A stretch of DNA of 23,455 bases from JAPEKQ01 sp964516845 (lineage in GTDB: Bacteria > Joyebacterota > Joyebacteria > Joyebacterales > Joyebacteraceae): contig CAZEXP010000036.1 in assembly GCA_964516845.1 (NCBI GenBank), positions 1-23,455 of the forward strand. Direction: 5' to 3'. The translations under genes and the position numbers were made by a program. Of the stretch, positions 7,104 to 15,224 are shown in pieces; position 1 is the stretch's first letter; the number at the start of each line of letters is the position of its first letter. The notes below the pieces were generated by a model. It was given only the letters and a program-made list of their open reading frames with translations, was not told the DNA's origin and ran no database searches.

Positions 7104-8111
7104 ATGCGGCATTGTGCACTGCTGGTCGTTCTCACACTCGTGCTCACGAGCTCACTCGCGTTCGGAACGCCGCGCATTGTCGACCAGGCAAGCGGCCCGT
7201 ACTACGACATCCGAAGCGCGCTCGCCGAGGTCTCGCAGGGCGACACGGTCCGCGTCATGCCGGGCACCTACACTGGATACATGAACTGCATCATCACGAC
7301 AGGCGGCATCTACCCGCTCGTTCTCGAGTCGTTCGGTGGACCGGACGTGACCATCATCGACTGCGAGGACTCGTGGAACGGCATCTCGTTCACCGACGGC
7401 GAGGACACGACGGCCGTGTTCCGCGGGTTCACGGTCCGAAACGCACTGGGCTTCTCGGGAGCGGGACTGGCGATCACGGCCGCCTCCCCTCTCATCGAGA
7501 ACTGCGTATTCGAGGGCTGCTCGGGGACATACGGAGCCGGAGCGTGGATCTATGACTCGAACGCGAGGATCCGGAACTGCGTCTTCCGCGGTAACACGGC
7601 CAATCAGACTGGTGGCGGCATGTACCTCAACGCAGGTAGCCCGTGGATCCTGCGGTGCCTCTTCGACGAGAACATCGCCAATGGCGGCGGTGCCATCTAC
7701 GCGGTGAATTCCAACCCGTACATCCGGAACTGCACACTGGTCGAAAACGGCTACGATCAGATTCGCATGGATGGCAGCGCCTACGTCCAGGTCGCCAGCA
7801 GCGTCATCGCGTTCAGCCAGAGCGGCCCCCCGATCAGTATCGTGGCCGGCTCGATTCTCACAACCTCGACGGTCGTGTACGGCAACGCGTCGGGCGACAG
7901 CCTCGCCGGGGACTCCAGCAACAATCTCTTCGCCGACCCGCTGTTCTGCAACGCCGCCGGCGATGACTACACGTACTGCGCAGACTCGCCGTGCCTCGCA
8001 GCGAACGGCGGCTGGACCTACGACGTTGGCGCGTATCACGAAGGCTGCCCCGACTGCGACACGCCGGTCGAGGAACGCACGTGGGGCAGCATCAAGGCGC
8101 TGTACAGATAG
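7104..8111 (+). CDS. Secreted parallel beta-helix protein with short WG-IK-YR tail
   Basis: 335 residues starting at an ATG preceded by a strong AGGAGG. A signal peptide covers residues 1-21 (ends SLAFG). The mature start 'YDIRSALAEVSQGDTVRVMPGTYTGY' is the N-terminal cap of NosD/pectate-lyase-like beta-helices. Coils follow: 'CVFEGCSGTYGAGAWIYD', 'CVFRGNTANQTGGGMYLN', 'CLFDENIANGGGAIYAV'. The end module is 'VIAFSQSG ... VVYGNASGD ... ADPLFCNAAGDDYTYC ... SPCLAANG ... HEGCPDC' and then TPVEERTWGSIKALYR to the last residue. It is the smallest complete member of the paralogous set here, so it best defines the minimum unit: signal peptide, about eight coils, cap, tail. The likely location is extracellular or on the outer membrane surface. 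Function unknown. Confidence 0.85.
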   Translation: MRHCALLVVLTLVLTSSLAFGTPRIVDQASGPYYDIRSALAEVSQGDTVRVMPGTYTGYMNCIITTGGIYPLVLESFGGPDVTIIDCEDSWNGISFTDGEDTTAVFRGFTVRNALGFSGAGLAITAASPLIENCVFEGCSGTYGAGAWIYDSNARIRNCVFRGNTANQTGGGMYLNAGSPWILRCLFDENIANGGGAIYAVNSNPYIRNCTLVENGYDQIRMDGSAYVQVASSVIAFSQSGPPISIVAGSILTTSTVVYGNASGDSLAGDSSNNLFADPLFCNAAGDDYTYCADSPCLAANGGWTYDVGAYHEGCPDCDTPVEERTWGSIKALYR

Positions 8112-8138
8112 ACTCTGCGAGAAGCCAGCATCACCGTG

Positions 8139-8166
8139 ACGGCCGGGGGCGCCTGCCTCCGGCCGT
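8139..8166 (+). terminator. Hairpin after the beta-helix gene at 7104
   Basis: ACGGCCGG (8139-8146) pairs with CCGGCCGT (8159-8166), a perfect 8-bp GC-rich stem, 28 bases past the stop codon. Only TCTG follows instead of a T run. Confidence 0.5.
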
Positions 8167-8223
8167 TCTGCGTCCCGAAGCGCCGGGGACCGTGCGCGTC
8201 CTTCCACCCATGAGCAACAGTCA

Positions 8224-8252
8224 TTGAAGGCCGCCCGCGAGCATAGTATGAT
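8224..8252 (+). promoter_or_regulatory. Sigma70-like promoter for the protease/beta-helix fusion gene
   Basis: TTGAAG (8224-8229), a 17-base spacer and TATGAT (8247-8252), one of the best -10 boxes in the window. The start point near 8259 gives a leader of roughly 87 bases to the ATG at 8346. It also leaves an upstream in-frame ATG (8295) that lacks a ribosome binding site. Confidence 0.6.
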
Positions 8253-8345
8253 GAGGGGAATCGACGCTCCCGTCATCTGATCGGGCGCGTTGCCATGAAC
8301 CCGCGCCCCGACGTCTGCTCGACAACCACGACCGCGGAGGTCACC

Positions 8346-11267
8346 ATGAGGCTCACTGCGCCCGCTCTTGCCTTTGCACTCCTTCTCACACTCGCCGGCG
8401 CCCCGCATGCATCCGCTGCGATTTCGTCACAGGACGCACTCGAGTCGGCGGCCGCGCTCATCGAACAGGTCGCGTCATACTCGGCGGACGCCCCGGAGGC
8501 CGCGGGCGCATTCGAACCCTGGAGCGGAGGCCGCGTGGAGCCCGGAGCACCGATTCTCGTCCACTCCTACCCCGCTCTGGAACCGATCTACTACTATGTT
8601 CGACTCACCGGCGACGATGGCGCAACGAGCTTCGTGACGATCGGTGCGAGCGATGGTGCGTGGCACGCGTACGGAAGCGTCGAGGGAAGAGCCGCGCAGC
8701 TCGTCGACGGCCGAGAGGCGACGTCCACGCTCGCGAACATGCTCGCGCAGCCCTTGTCCGAAACCGACCTTCGTATCGTGAGCATGCCCGACAAGCGCCT
8801 CTACTGGCACGCCGGCACACCCGGCAAAGACGAGGCCTTCGTCGAACTCGCGGACGCTTCGAACACACACGTCGGCCTCAACGAGATCATCTCCCCACCT
8901 CAGCCGAGACTCCCGGAGCCGCCGCTCACGACCGGCGACACCATGGACGCATCGACGCCGAACGCGGGCGGGCGCGGCGCCTCCGGCGCGGCCGGCGACC
9001 GATTCCCAACGAGCTACGACATCACCGGCGTCCCGCACTACTATCAGATCACATCGTACAACTGCGGCCCTGCAGCCTCGGAAATGGTGATGGACTACTG
9101 GGGCGAGCACATCCCGCAGGGCGATGTCGCTGACGTCGCCAACTGCCTGCCCAGCGTTGGGAGCTACGCCGACGACGTCAGGCGTACGGCACACTTCAGC
9201 AGCGTCAGCACCGCCATCCAGAACGGGTCGCTCCATGGATACAACGAACGCGGACTCGGATACGGCGCGCTCGACTGCTTCTGGTCCTATCCCGGCACCG
9301 GCGATCCGGACTACCCGGACCGCTACAACGACCTGAAGAATCTCATCAGCGCCGACTACCCGGTCCTGATCCTCGGCTGGTACGACTCGGGACACAACAG
9401 CGGGCACTTCCGCGTCATCAAGGGCTACGACGACAACACGAGCGTCTTCATCGTCCACGACCCGTGGTACACGGCTCCCTATCAGGGACCGGACGTCCAT
9501 TTCAGTCAGAGTCTGCTGATCGACAACCTCTGGACACAGTACTACCGCTGGGGAACCCTGATCGCTCCGTGGGAGGTCGACATCGATGCCCCGCATCAGG
9601 TCTACTCCAACACGCAGTTCACGGTGAGCGCGACCGTCACGTACCGCGGCCCCCATCCGTTCGACGGCCAGAACAGCGCCTCATCCCCTGCGGTCACGAT
9701 AGACACATCTCCGCTCTTCACACTCGCCGCGGGCGAAACGGCCACGAAAGCGCTCTCCCTCTCGACGTCGAACACCTCATCGACGGTCTCCTGGCAGCTT
9801 GATGCCTCCGAGACCCTCCTGGGAGGCCTCATCAGCGTCCTGGCAAGAGGTCTCATCAGCGACAGTTCGTCGTCGTACCCGAGCTACTCGGACTCCATCG
9901 GCGGGCAGGCCTCGAATCCGACGTTCATCATCGACCAGACCCGCATCCTCGTCGACCAGGCCGGAAGCGGTGACTTCCTGACTATCCAGGAGGGCATCGA
10001 CGCCGCCGACCCTGGTGACACGGTCGCCGTGCTCCCGGGCACCTACATCGGCCAGCAGAACCGGAACCTCCACTTCGACGGGAAGCCTGTCATCCTCCGG
10101 AGCACGGGCGGCCGGGACGCCACCATCATTGACTGCCTCTTCGCAGGCCACGGGTTCGATCTGCAGTCGGGTGAGACGGCCGGGACGGTCATCGAGGGGT
10201 TCACGCTGACGCACGGGCTCGCCACCGGGAGCACCTGGCCCGGCAACTCGGGCGGAGGCATGCTGCTCGTAGGTTCATCCCCGACGATCCGGGACATGGT
10301 GCTCGTCTACAACCAGGCACCGAACACCGGCGGGGGCATCGCCTGCATCGACGACTCGGACCCCGAGATCACGAACGTCGTCTTCCTGGGAAACGCCGCC
10401 GACACGAATGGCGGCGGCGGACTGCTGGCCTACGACAACTCCGGCCCGACGATCGAGGACTGCCTGTTTGACGGGAACAGCTCGGTGGACTACGGCGGTG
10501 CCGTCTGGGGCCTCCTGGCCTCGGCGCCCCGGATGACGGGGTGCACGTTCATCAGGAACACGACAACGAACTACGGCGGCGCCGTCGCGTTCGGACAGGA
10601 GTCTCCCGGTGTGCTGTGGAACTGCACGATCTATGGGAACAGCGGGGCGGTCGCCGGCGGGATATACTTCCACAACTCCATGGCTCTCGCGAGGAACACG
10701 ATCATCGCGGGCAGCACGACGGGCGCAGGCGTCTATTGCGCCGGCGCCAGCCCGACCTTCCAGTTCTGCTGCAGCTACGGCAACGCGGGCGGCGACAGCC
10801 TCTGCGGAGACTACCCGGGAGGCGGCCACGTGTTCGAGGACCCGCGCTTCTGTGACGCACCGAACGACGACCTCACGCTGGAGGACTGCTCGCCGTGCGT
10901 CGATGCCGGGATAGGTGGAGTCGACATCGGCGCCTGGGGAGTCGGATGCACGTGCACGACCGATGTTCCTGACCCCGGACTTCCGAGCGGCGTCGCGCTC
11001 TATCCCGCGTCACCATCGCCGTTCACTGGTGCAACGACGCTTGCGCTTGACGTGCCGCCCGGAGCAGGCAGCATCCGGCTCGCCGTGTACAACTCAGCCG
11101 GCCGCGTTGTCCGCACGCTCCTCAACGGACCGACAGCACCGGGTCACCGCGTTCTGAGATGGGACGGGTGTGATGAGTCCGGACGGCCGGTGGCCACCGG
11201 CGTCTACTTCGCCCGCTGCGAGTGGAGCAAGGGGGCGAGCACGCAGAAGCTCGTGCTCGTAAGGTAG
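8346..11267 (+). CDS. Secreted C39-like cysteine protease / beta-helix / FlgD-like fusion
   Basis: 973 residues. I start at the ATG with GGAGG just upstream, which gives a clean signal peptide (residues 1-24, ending HASA); an in-frame ATG 51 bases earlier has none. Residues ~25-215 resemble a propeptide (IYYYVRLTGDDGATSFVTIG) and are otherwise unrecognised. Residues ~225-405 are a C39-like papain-fold peptidase: Gln234 and Cys240 in 'YYQITSYNCGPAASEM', His354 in 'NSGHFRVIKGYDD', Asp372 in 'FIVHDPW'. All expected catalytic residues are present. Residues ~410-525 look like an Ig-type spacer. Residues ~533-868 form a beta-helix closed by the same cap module as the neighbours (CCSYGNAGGD, EDPRFC, CSPCVDAG). 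Residues ~873-973 are a FlgD-like Ig domain ending QKLVLVR in place of the short WG-IK-YR tail. It is presumably exported and surface bound or released. Confidence 0.85.
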   Translation: MRLTAPALAFALLLTLAGAPHASAAISSQDALESAAALIEQVASYSADAPEAAGAFEPWSGGRVEPGAPILVHSYPALEPIYYYVRLTGDDGATSFVTIGASDGAWHAYGSVEGRAAQLVDGREATSTLANMLAQPLSETDLRIVSMPDKRLYWHAGTPGKDEAFVELADASNTHVGLNEIISPPQPRLPEPPLTTGDTMDASTPNAGGRGASGAAGDRFPTSYDITGVPHYYQITSYNCGPAASEMVMDYWGEHIPQGDVADVANCLPSVGSYADDVRRTAHFSSVSTAIQNGSLHGYNERGLGYGALDCFWSYPGTGDPDYPDRYNDLKNLISADYPVLILGWYDSGHNSGHFRVIKGYDDNTSVFIVHDPWYTAPYQGPDVHFSQSLLIDNLWTQYYRWGTLIAPWEVDIDAPHQVYSNTQFTVSATVTYRGPHPFDGQNSASSPAVTIDTSPLFTLAAGETATKALSLSTSNTSSTVSWQLDASETLLGGLISVLARGLISDSSSSYPSYSDSIGGQASNPTFIIDQTRILVDQAGSGDFLTIQEGIDAADPGDTVAVLPGTYIGQQNRNLHFDGKPVILRSTGGRDATIIDCLFAGHGFDLQSGETAGTVIEGFTLTHGLATGSTWPGNSGGGMLLVGSSPTIRDMVLVYNQAPNTGGGIACIDDSDPEITNVVFLGNAADTNGGGGLLAYDNSGPTIEDCLFDGNSSVDYGGAVWGLLASAPRMTGCTFIRNTTTNYGGAVAFGQESPGVLWNCTIYGNSGAVAGGIYFHNSMALARNTIIAGSTTGAGVYCAGASPTFQFCCSYGNAGGDSLCGDYPGGGHVFEDPRFCDAPNDDLTLEDCSPCVDAGIGGVDIGAWGVGCTCTTDVPDPGLPSGVALYPASPSPFTGATTLALDVPPGAGSIRLAVYNSAGRVVRTLLNGPTAPGHRVLRWDGCDESGRPVATGVYFARCEWSKGASTQKLVLVR

Positions 11268-11277
11268 GAGGCAGCGG

Positions 11278-12711
11278 CTAGTCGCAACGCACCGGATGCG
11301 GCCCACCGAAGACACGGGCCACGCGGAACGCCTTCCCGCCCGGCGGCACGGTCACGCGGCCGAGTACGACCGGCGCGGCGGCTCCCGAGGGTTGGATGGA
11401 GACTTCATACTCACCCGGGTCCACCTGGATCCGGGCGAGCCACATCTCAGCAGGGAGCGTGACCCAGCTCCGCGTGTCGGCGACCTCGGTCTCGGCGACG
11501 GCCCGCGTCGCGACATCCTCGATGATCCAACCGAGGATCCATGCCCAGACGCTCCCCTCTCCCGAGGGCGACGAGAACGGCCGATCGGTGTCCTGACCCC
11601 GGCGCTTCGCCTCCTCGTGCTTTGCCGTCGCGAGCGCGATCTGCTTCATCGTCGCGCGCAGCGTGGACCGCAGCTTCACGAACCCGATACGCCGCTGGAG
11701 CGTCCATTGCGCGAGCGCATCCATGTCCTGCGTTCGCTCGGCCCACGCATCGCGGGCGACTGAGGAGCCATCCACCGGCGTCGCCCCGACCAGGAATCCG
11801 CCCGGTTTCTGCCACACGCTCTCGAACTCCGGGTAGGCGATCTTCACGACCGCCGCAAGGTTCGAAGTCCCGCGGAGCTCCTCGGGCACGAAGGGGCGGT
11901 AGATGGGAACCTCGATCGACTTCTCGACCTTGAACGGCGCCCATCCCGAGTCGATCACGATCACGATCTCACCGGGCTGCGCGAGGCCCGCGCGGTCCGC
12001 GCCCGCGCCGGGACGAAGGCGTCCGGCGTCACGGAACTCATCGTACTCCGCGAGCGATCTCACCAGCCCGTCCGGGACCCCCACGCCGATCGCCCGGCCC
12101 GCGTCCCCCTCGTAGGCACGGAGCGCCAGCTCGTAGTCGACCCGAGCGTCATCGAGCTTCCCCTCGGATTCGTAGACGAGCGCGGCGAGATACCGGATGA
12201 ACCCGTCCTCTTCGTATCGCCTCGTCCCCTCCTCGTACCGCGCATCCAGTTCCCGGAAGACCTCGTCGAGACGCCTGCACTCGACGAGCGCCCCCTCGCG
12301 GTCACCGAGCATCAGGTAGTTGAGCGCCACGTAGTAGTGGACGTACGCGCGTTCGAAGTCCTCGCCCGAATAGGCCTTCACGTTCTCGTTGATCGTGTAG
12401 TCGGCGGCGGTCCCGGAGAGACTGGCGGGCGCGAGTTCGGCGGCGGCGGCGGCAGCCAGTTCGAACTCGCGATTCGAGGCCTCCCACTCCGCGGCAAGAT
12501 GGAGAAGGTGACCACGCTGCACGTGGTAGAGAAAGCGGTTGCGATCCGACGTCGCCAGCGGACTCTTGTCGAGCGCGCCGACGGCTGCCGGAAGGTCACC
12601 GGAGTAGCTGAGTTCGAGCGGCTCACAGATCTGTGCGACGTGCGGCGCGCATCCCGCAAGCAGGATGAGCGCCGCAAGCGCAAGTTTGAGCCTGGGTCCG
12701 AGGAGAGTCAT
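11278..12711 (-). CDS. COG3014-type TPR lipoprotein
   Basis: 477 residues with a lipoprotein signal peptide (LLAGC, Cys21, followed by Ala, so outer-membrane sorting is expected). Residues ~30-220 are alanine-rich helical repeats of TPR type: 'FERAYVHYYVALNYLMLGDREGALVECRRLDEVF', written here as its parts FERAYVHYYVALNYL and GDREGALVECRRL, then 'YLAALVYESEGKLDDARVDY'. The C-terminal half carries the features of the uncharacterised COG3014 family: 'EIVIVIDSGWAPFK', 'VWAWILGWIIEDVATRA', 'ADTRSWVTLPAEMWLAR' and 'DPGEYEVSI'. It lies 15 bases after the LpoB-type gene, which suggests one transcript. COG3014 and LpoB genes are commonly neighbours, consistent with a role at the cell wall or envelope, but its biochemical activity is unknown. 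It converges on the fusion gene with only 10 bases between the stops. Confidence 0.75.
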   Translation of the reverse strand: MTLLGPRLKLALAALILLAGCAPHVAQICEPLELSYSGDLPAAVGALDKSPLATSDRNRFLYHVQRGHLLHLAAEWEASNREFELAAAAAAELAPASLSGTAADYTINENVKAYSGEDFERAYVHYYVALNYLMLGDREGALVECRRLDEVFRELDARYEEGTRRYEEDGFIRYLAALVYESEGKLDDARVDYELALRAYEGDAGRAIGVGVPDGLVRSLAEYDEFRDAGRLRPGAGADRAGLAQPGEIVIVIDSGWAPFKVEKSIEVPIYRPFVPEELRGTSNLAAVVKIAYPEFESVWQKPGGFLVGATPVDGSSVARDAWAERTQDMDALAQWTLQRRIGFVKLRSTLRATMKQIALATAKHEEAKRRGQDTDRPFSSPSGEGSVWAWILGWIIEDVATRAVAETEVADTRSWVTLPAEMWLARIQVDPGEYEVSIQPSGAAAPVVLGRVTVPPGGKAFRVARVFGGPHPVRCD

Positions 12712-12726
12712 CGGCGGCCGGCGCCC

Positions 12727-13356
12727 CTAGAACCGCGTCTTCGCGTTTTCCACGAGGTGCTTCCGCTCCGCCGTGCCGATCCAGACCTTCTCCCACGACC
12801 TGAGATCGGTGAGTGTGAGGTCGACGCGGTAGTAGACGATGGCGCTCTTGTCAGCCTGGTCGACGACGGAACTCAGAGTGCCCATGAGCATGAAGTCCGC
12901 GCCCGACACGCCGCGCGCGACATCGCCTGAGACACCGCCGCCCTTCGCCATATCGGCCTGCCACTCGACCTCGTCCATGAGCGCGCCCCGCACCTCGGGG
13001 TCGGCCACGAAACGGATGCGGCCGGAATTGATCAGCACACGCTCGAGTTCGTTCATGAACACGTCCTTGTTGATGTGGTCGGACGTGTTGTTCGCGATGT
13101 CGCCGATGACTATGCGCGGGCGCGTCTCGCCCTGCGCGCCGTGGAACTCCGGCAGCCACGCTCCGTCAAGCGCCTGCGGAATCAGCTGGTCCGCGACGGC
13201 CCGCGCGTCGCTGTCGTTCCAACGACCGCTCACGTAGCCCTCGGTCGTCGGATCGACGTTCGCGACCTTCGTCTTACCTGAACACCCTGCCAGAAGAGTG
13301 ACGACCACCAGAAGAAGAGCGACCCATATGGTCGCATGCCGCATCGATGCCTTCAT
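12727..13356 (-). CDS. lpoB: LpoB-type lipoprotein, penicillin-binding-protein activator family
   Basis: 209 residues from an ATG with GAGGAGG five bases upstream; an in-frame ATG 63 bases earlier lacks one. Lipobox LLAGC puts the lipidated residue at Cys25, followed by Ser, fitting outer-membrane anchoring. The mature part matches the LpoB family (PF13036): 'YVSGRWNDSDARAVADQLI', 'RPRIVIGDIANNTSDHIN', 'LERVLINSGRIRFV', 'GADFMLMGTLSSVVD', 'YYRVDLTLTDLRSWEKVW'. In E. coli LpoB crosses the periplasm to stimulate the bifunctional peptidoglycan synthase PBP1b. Whether this divergent homologue does the same is inference, since no PBP gene is in the window. It heads a likely two-gene unit with the COG3014 lipoprotein. 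Confidence 0.8.
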   Translation of the reverse strand: MKASMRHATIWVALLLVVVTLLAGCSGKTKVANVDPTTEGYVSGRWNDSDARAVADQLIPQALDGAWLPEFHGAQGETRPRIVIGDIANNTSDHINKDVFMNELERVLINSGRIRFVADPEVRGALMDEVEWQADMAKGGGVSGDVARGVSGADFMLMGTLSSVVDQADKSAIVYYRVDLTLTDLRSWEKVWIGTAERKHLVENAKTRF

Positions 13357-13385
13357 TCTCGCCTCCTCGCCGACGCAGTCTACGC

Positions 13386-13415
13386 TTGACGCCGGACGCA
13401 CGAAGTGACTACGAT
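13386..13415 (+). promoter_or_regulatory. Sigma70-like promoter for the beta-helix gene at 13468
   Basis: TTGACG (13386-13391), an 18-base spacer and TACGAT (13410-13415). It lies in the 111-base divergent gap facing the lpoB-type gene. A weaker minus-strand candidate (TTCGTG, 16 bases, TAGACT at 13382-13377) overlaps it and could serve lpoB. Confidence 0.5.
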
Positions 13416-13467
13416 TCAATCATAGCGAGTGTCAGTCTCCCACAGATCTCTGAGGAGTGCCACAACA

Positions 13468-14988
13468 ATGAAGATCAATGTGGTGCCCACGCTCGCCCTG
13501 CTCGCTCTCCTCCTCTCGAATCCCACGGCGACCGGCGCGAAGACGATTCACGTCCCCGGTGACCACGCGACGATCCAGCTGGGCGTCTGGTACGCGGCGC
13601 CCGGCGACACGGTGCTCGTCGAGTGCGGGACGTACTACGAGAACCTCATCTACTTCGACAAGGCAGTGACGCTTCTCAGCGCGACGGGAGACCCGACCTG
13701 CGTGACGGTCGACGGCGAAGAGCAGGATCACATCGCCATCGTCTACGCTACGACGGACGTCGTCATCGCGGGATTCACGTTCACGAACGGACTCGCCGAC
13801 TTCGGCGGGGCCGTCCGCATCGACAGCGCGGACGTCGCCATCTACGACTGCATCTTCGATCAGAACGCGGCCGCGATCGAGGGCGGTGGTGTCTGGTGGC
13901 GCAAGGGCACGCCGGACATCCAGCGATGTGACTTCACGCAGAACGAAGCCCCGTACAGCGCCGGCGGCCTGTGTCTCAACTACACGGACGGTCAGGTGGA
14001 CGACTGCTGGTTCATGGGCAACGAAGCGCGGTGGGGCGGCGGGATGGCCTGCTACCACGGGGCGACGACTCTCATCAACGACTGCACGTTCGAGGAGAAC
14101 GACGCGGTAGGAGAAGAGACATATGGTGGCGGCCTCTACACGTGGGACGGCACGGCCGTGACGGTCACAACCTGCGGCTTCTTCCGGAACACGTCAGAGC
14201 ACTTCGGGGGCGGCGCGTGCACGGATACGGACTGCACCGACACATACCAGTCATGCGTCTTCTACTACAACTCGGCTGAGTGGGGCGGTGGGATGTACGC
14301 CTGGGGCAATCCGGGAGGGCTGGTCGACGGCTGCTCGTTCGACGGGAACTCGGCGGTGGCAGGCGGCGGAGCGCTCTTCGAGGAAGTGTCGGGCGCAACG
14401 CTGTCGGGCACGAGCTTCCTCAACAACACGGCCGACGACGCCGGCGGAGGTCTCACGCTGCTCGCCTCATCCATGGCGGTCGACGAGTGCCTCTTCGACA
14501 GGAATGCAGCGGCCGTAGGCGCCGCTCTGGCGGTCGCCGAACTCGCCACACTGACGGTCTCCTCGTGCACGCTCGTTCTCAACGGCGGTACCGGGGCCCG
14601 CACGTTGGGTGCCGGCATCGCAGTGGAGGCCGGTGGGTCGACAGTCGAGGTGACACAGACGGTCATCGCCTTCAGCCAGAGCGGAGAGGCGGTCCTGGTC
14701 GAGCCGGGAAGCGCCGTTACGCTGACGACGTGTGACATCTTCGGTAACGCCGGAGGTGACTGGGTCGGGAGCATCGCGGCACAACTCGCGCTCCGCTACA
14801 ACACGGACGAAGACCCCCGCATCTGCGGGGTCCACGAAGGCAACTACGCCCTCTGTGCCGATTCGCCATGTCTCCCTGCGAACAACGACCCGGGTCTTCT
14901 CATCGGTCGCTACGGGCAGGGCTGTGATGCCTGCGGCTCCCCCGTCGAGCGAACGTCATGGGGACTCATCAAATCGATGTACCGGTAG
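13468..14988 (+). CDS. Secreted parallel beta-helix protein with short WG-IK-YR tail
   Basis: 506 residues; the start is the ATG ten bases after GAGGAG, which begins a clean signal peptide (about residues 1-23, ATGA before Lys). 'TIHVPGDHATIQLGVWYAAPGDTVLVECGTYYE' (parts: IHVPGDHATIQLG, APGDTVLVECGTYYE) is the beta-helix N-cap. At least ten coils follow, each with a 'GGG' turn (CIFDQNAAAIEGGGVWW, CWFMGNEARWGGGMACY, CSFDGNSAVAGGGALF). The end is 'VIAFSQSGEAVLVE ... CDIFGNAGGDWVG ... EDPRICGVHEGNYALC ... SPCLPANN ... GRYGQGC' and the tail SPVERTSWGLIKSMYR. It is the longest short-tailed member of the set. 'VIAFSQSG' and its codons are nearly identical to the gene at 7104, which supports recent duplication. 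Function unknown; surface location expected. Confidence 0.85.
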   Translation: MKINVVPTLALLALLLSNPTATGAKTIHVPGDHATIQLGVWYAAPGDTVLVECGTYYENLIYFDKAVTLLSATGDPTCVTVDGEEQDHIAIVYATTDVVIAGFTFTNGLADFGGAVRIDSADVAIYDCIFDQNAAAIEGGGVWWRKGTPDIQRCDFTQNEAPYSAGGLCLNYTDGQVDDCWFMGNEARWGGGMACYHGATTLINDCTFEENDAVGEETYGGGLYTWDGTAVTVTTCGFFRNTSEHFGGGACTDTDCTDTYQSCVFYYNSAEWGGGMYAWGNPGGLVDGCSFDGNSAVAGGGALFEEVSGATLSGTSFLNNTADDAGGGLTLLASSMAVDECLFDRNAAAVGAALAVAELATLTVSSCTLVLNGGTGARTLGAGIAVEAGGSTVEVTQTVIAFSQSGEAVLVEPGSAVTLTTCDIFGNAGGDWVGSIAAQLALRYNTDEDPRICGVHEGNYALCADSPCLPANNDPGLLIGRYGQGCDACGSPVERTSWGLIKSMYR

Positions 14989-15055
14989 CGCGGAGGCACA
15001 CGAAGCAGCATCTATCGACCGGACACTCGAACATCCACCAGATCCCACATGCAAC

Positions 15056-15079
15056 AGGCCCTCCCTTGCGGGAGGGCCT
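15056..15079 (+). terminator. Strong hairpin after the beta-helix gene at 13468
   Basis: AGGCCCTCCC (15056-15065) pairs perfectly with GGGAGGGCCT (15070-15079) around a TTGC loop. It lies 67 bases past the stop codon. GCCTTGG follows rather than a T run; a T8 tract lies farther on at 15135-15142. Confidence 0.65.
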
Positions 15080-15168
15080 GCCTTGGGTCAGTCTGGCGTC
15101 GAAACCGTCGTGGGGCTCTCGTTAGTCTCGTGACTTTTTTTTGAACCCCCGGTTCCGCGGGAGTGACA

Positions 15169-15213
15169 CCTCGCTGCCCCGCACTACATTCTGATGCGGG
15201 GCGGTTCGCGAGG
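15169..15213 (-). terminator. Two-tier hairpin downstream of the porin gene
   Basis: An inner stem GCCCCGCA/TGCGGGGC (15176-15183 with 15195-15202) sits inside an outer stem CCTCGC/GCGAGG (15169-15174 with 15208-15213). It starts 11 bases after the minus-strand porin stop. It has no T run on that strand. It probably acts as the porin terminator or 3' stabiliser. Confidence 0.55.
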
Positions 15214-15224
15214 GTTCCCTGTGC

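Noticed and set aside
7104..14988. Beta-helix proteins as autotransporters
   Set aside because: No C-terminal beta-barrel domain is present; they end in a short hydrophilic tail or a FlgD-like Ig domain.
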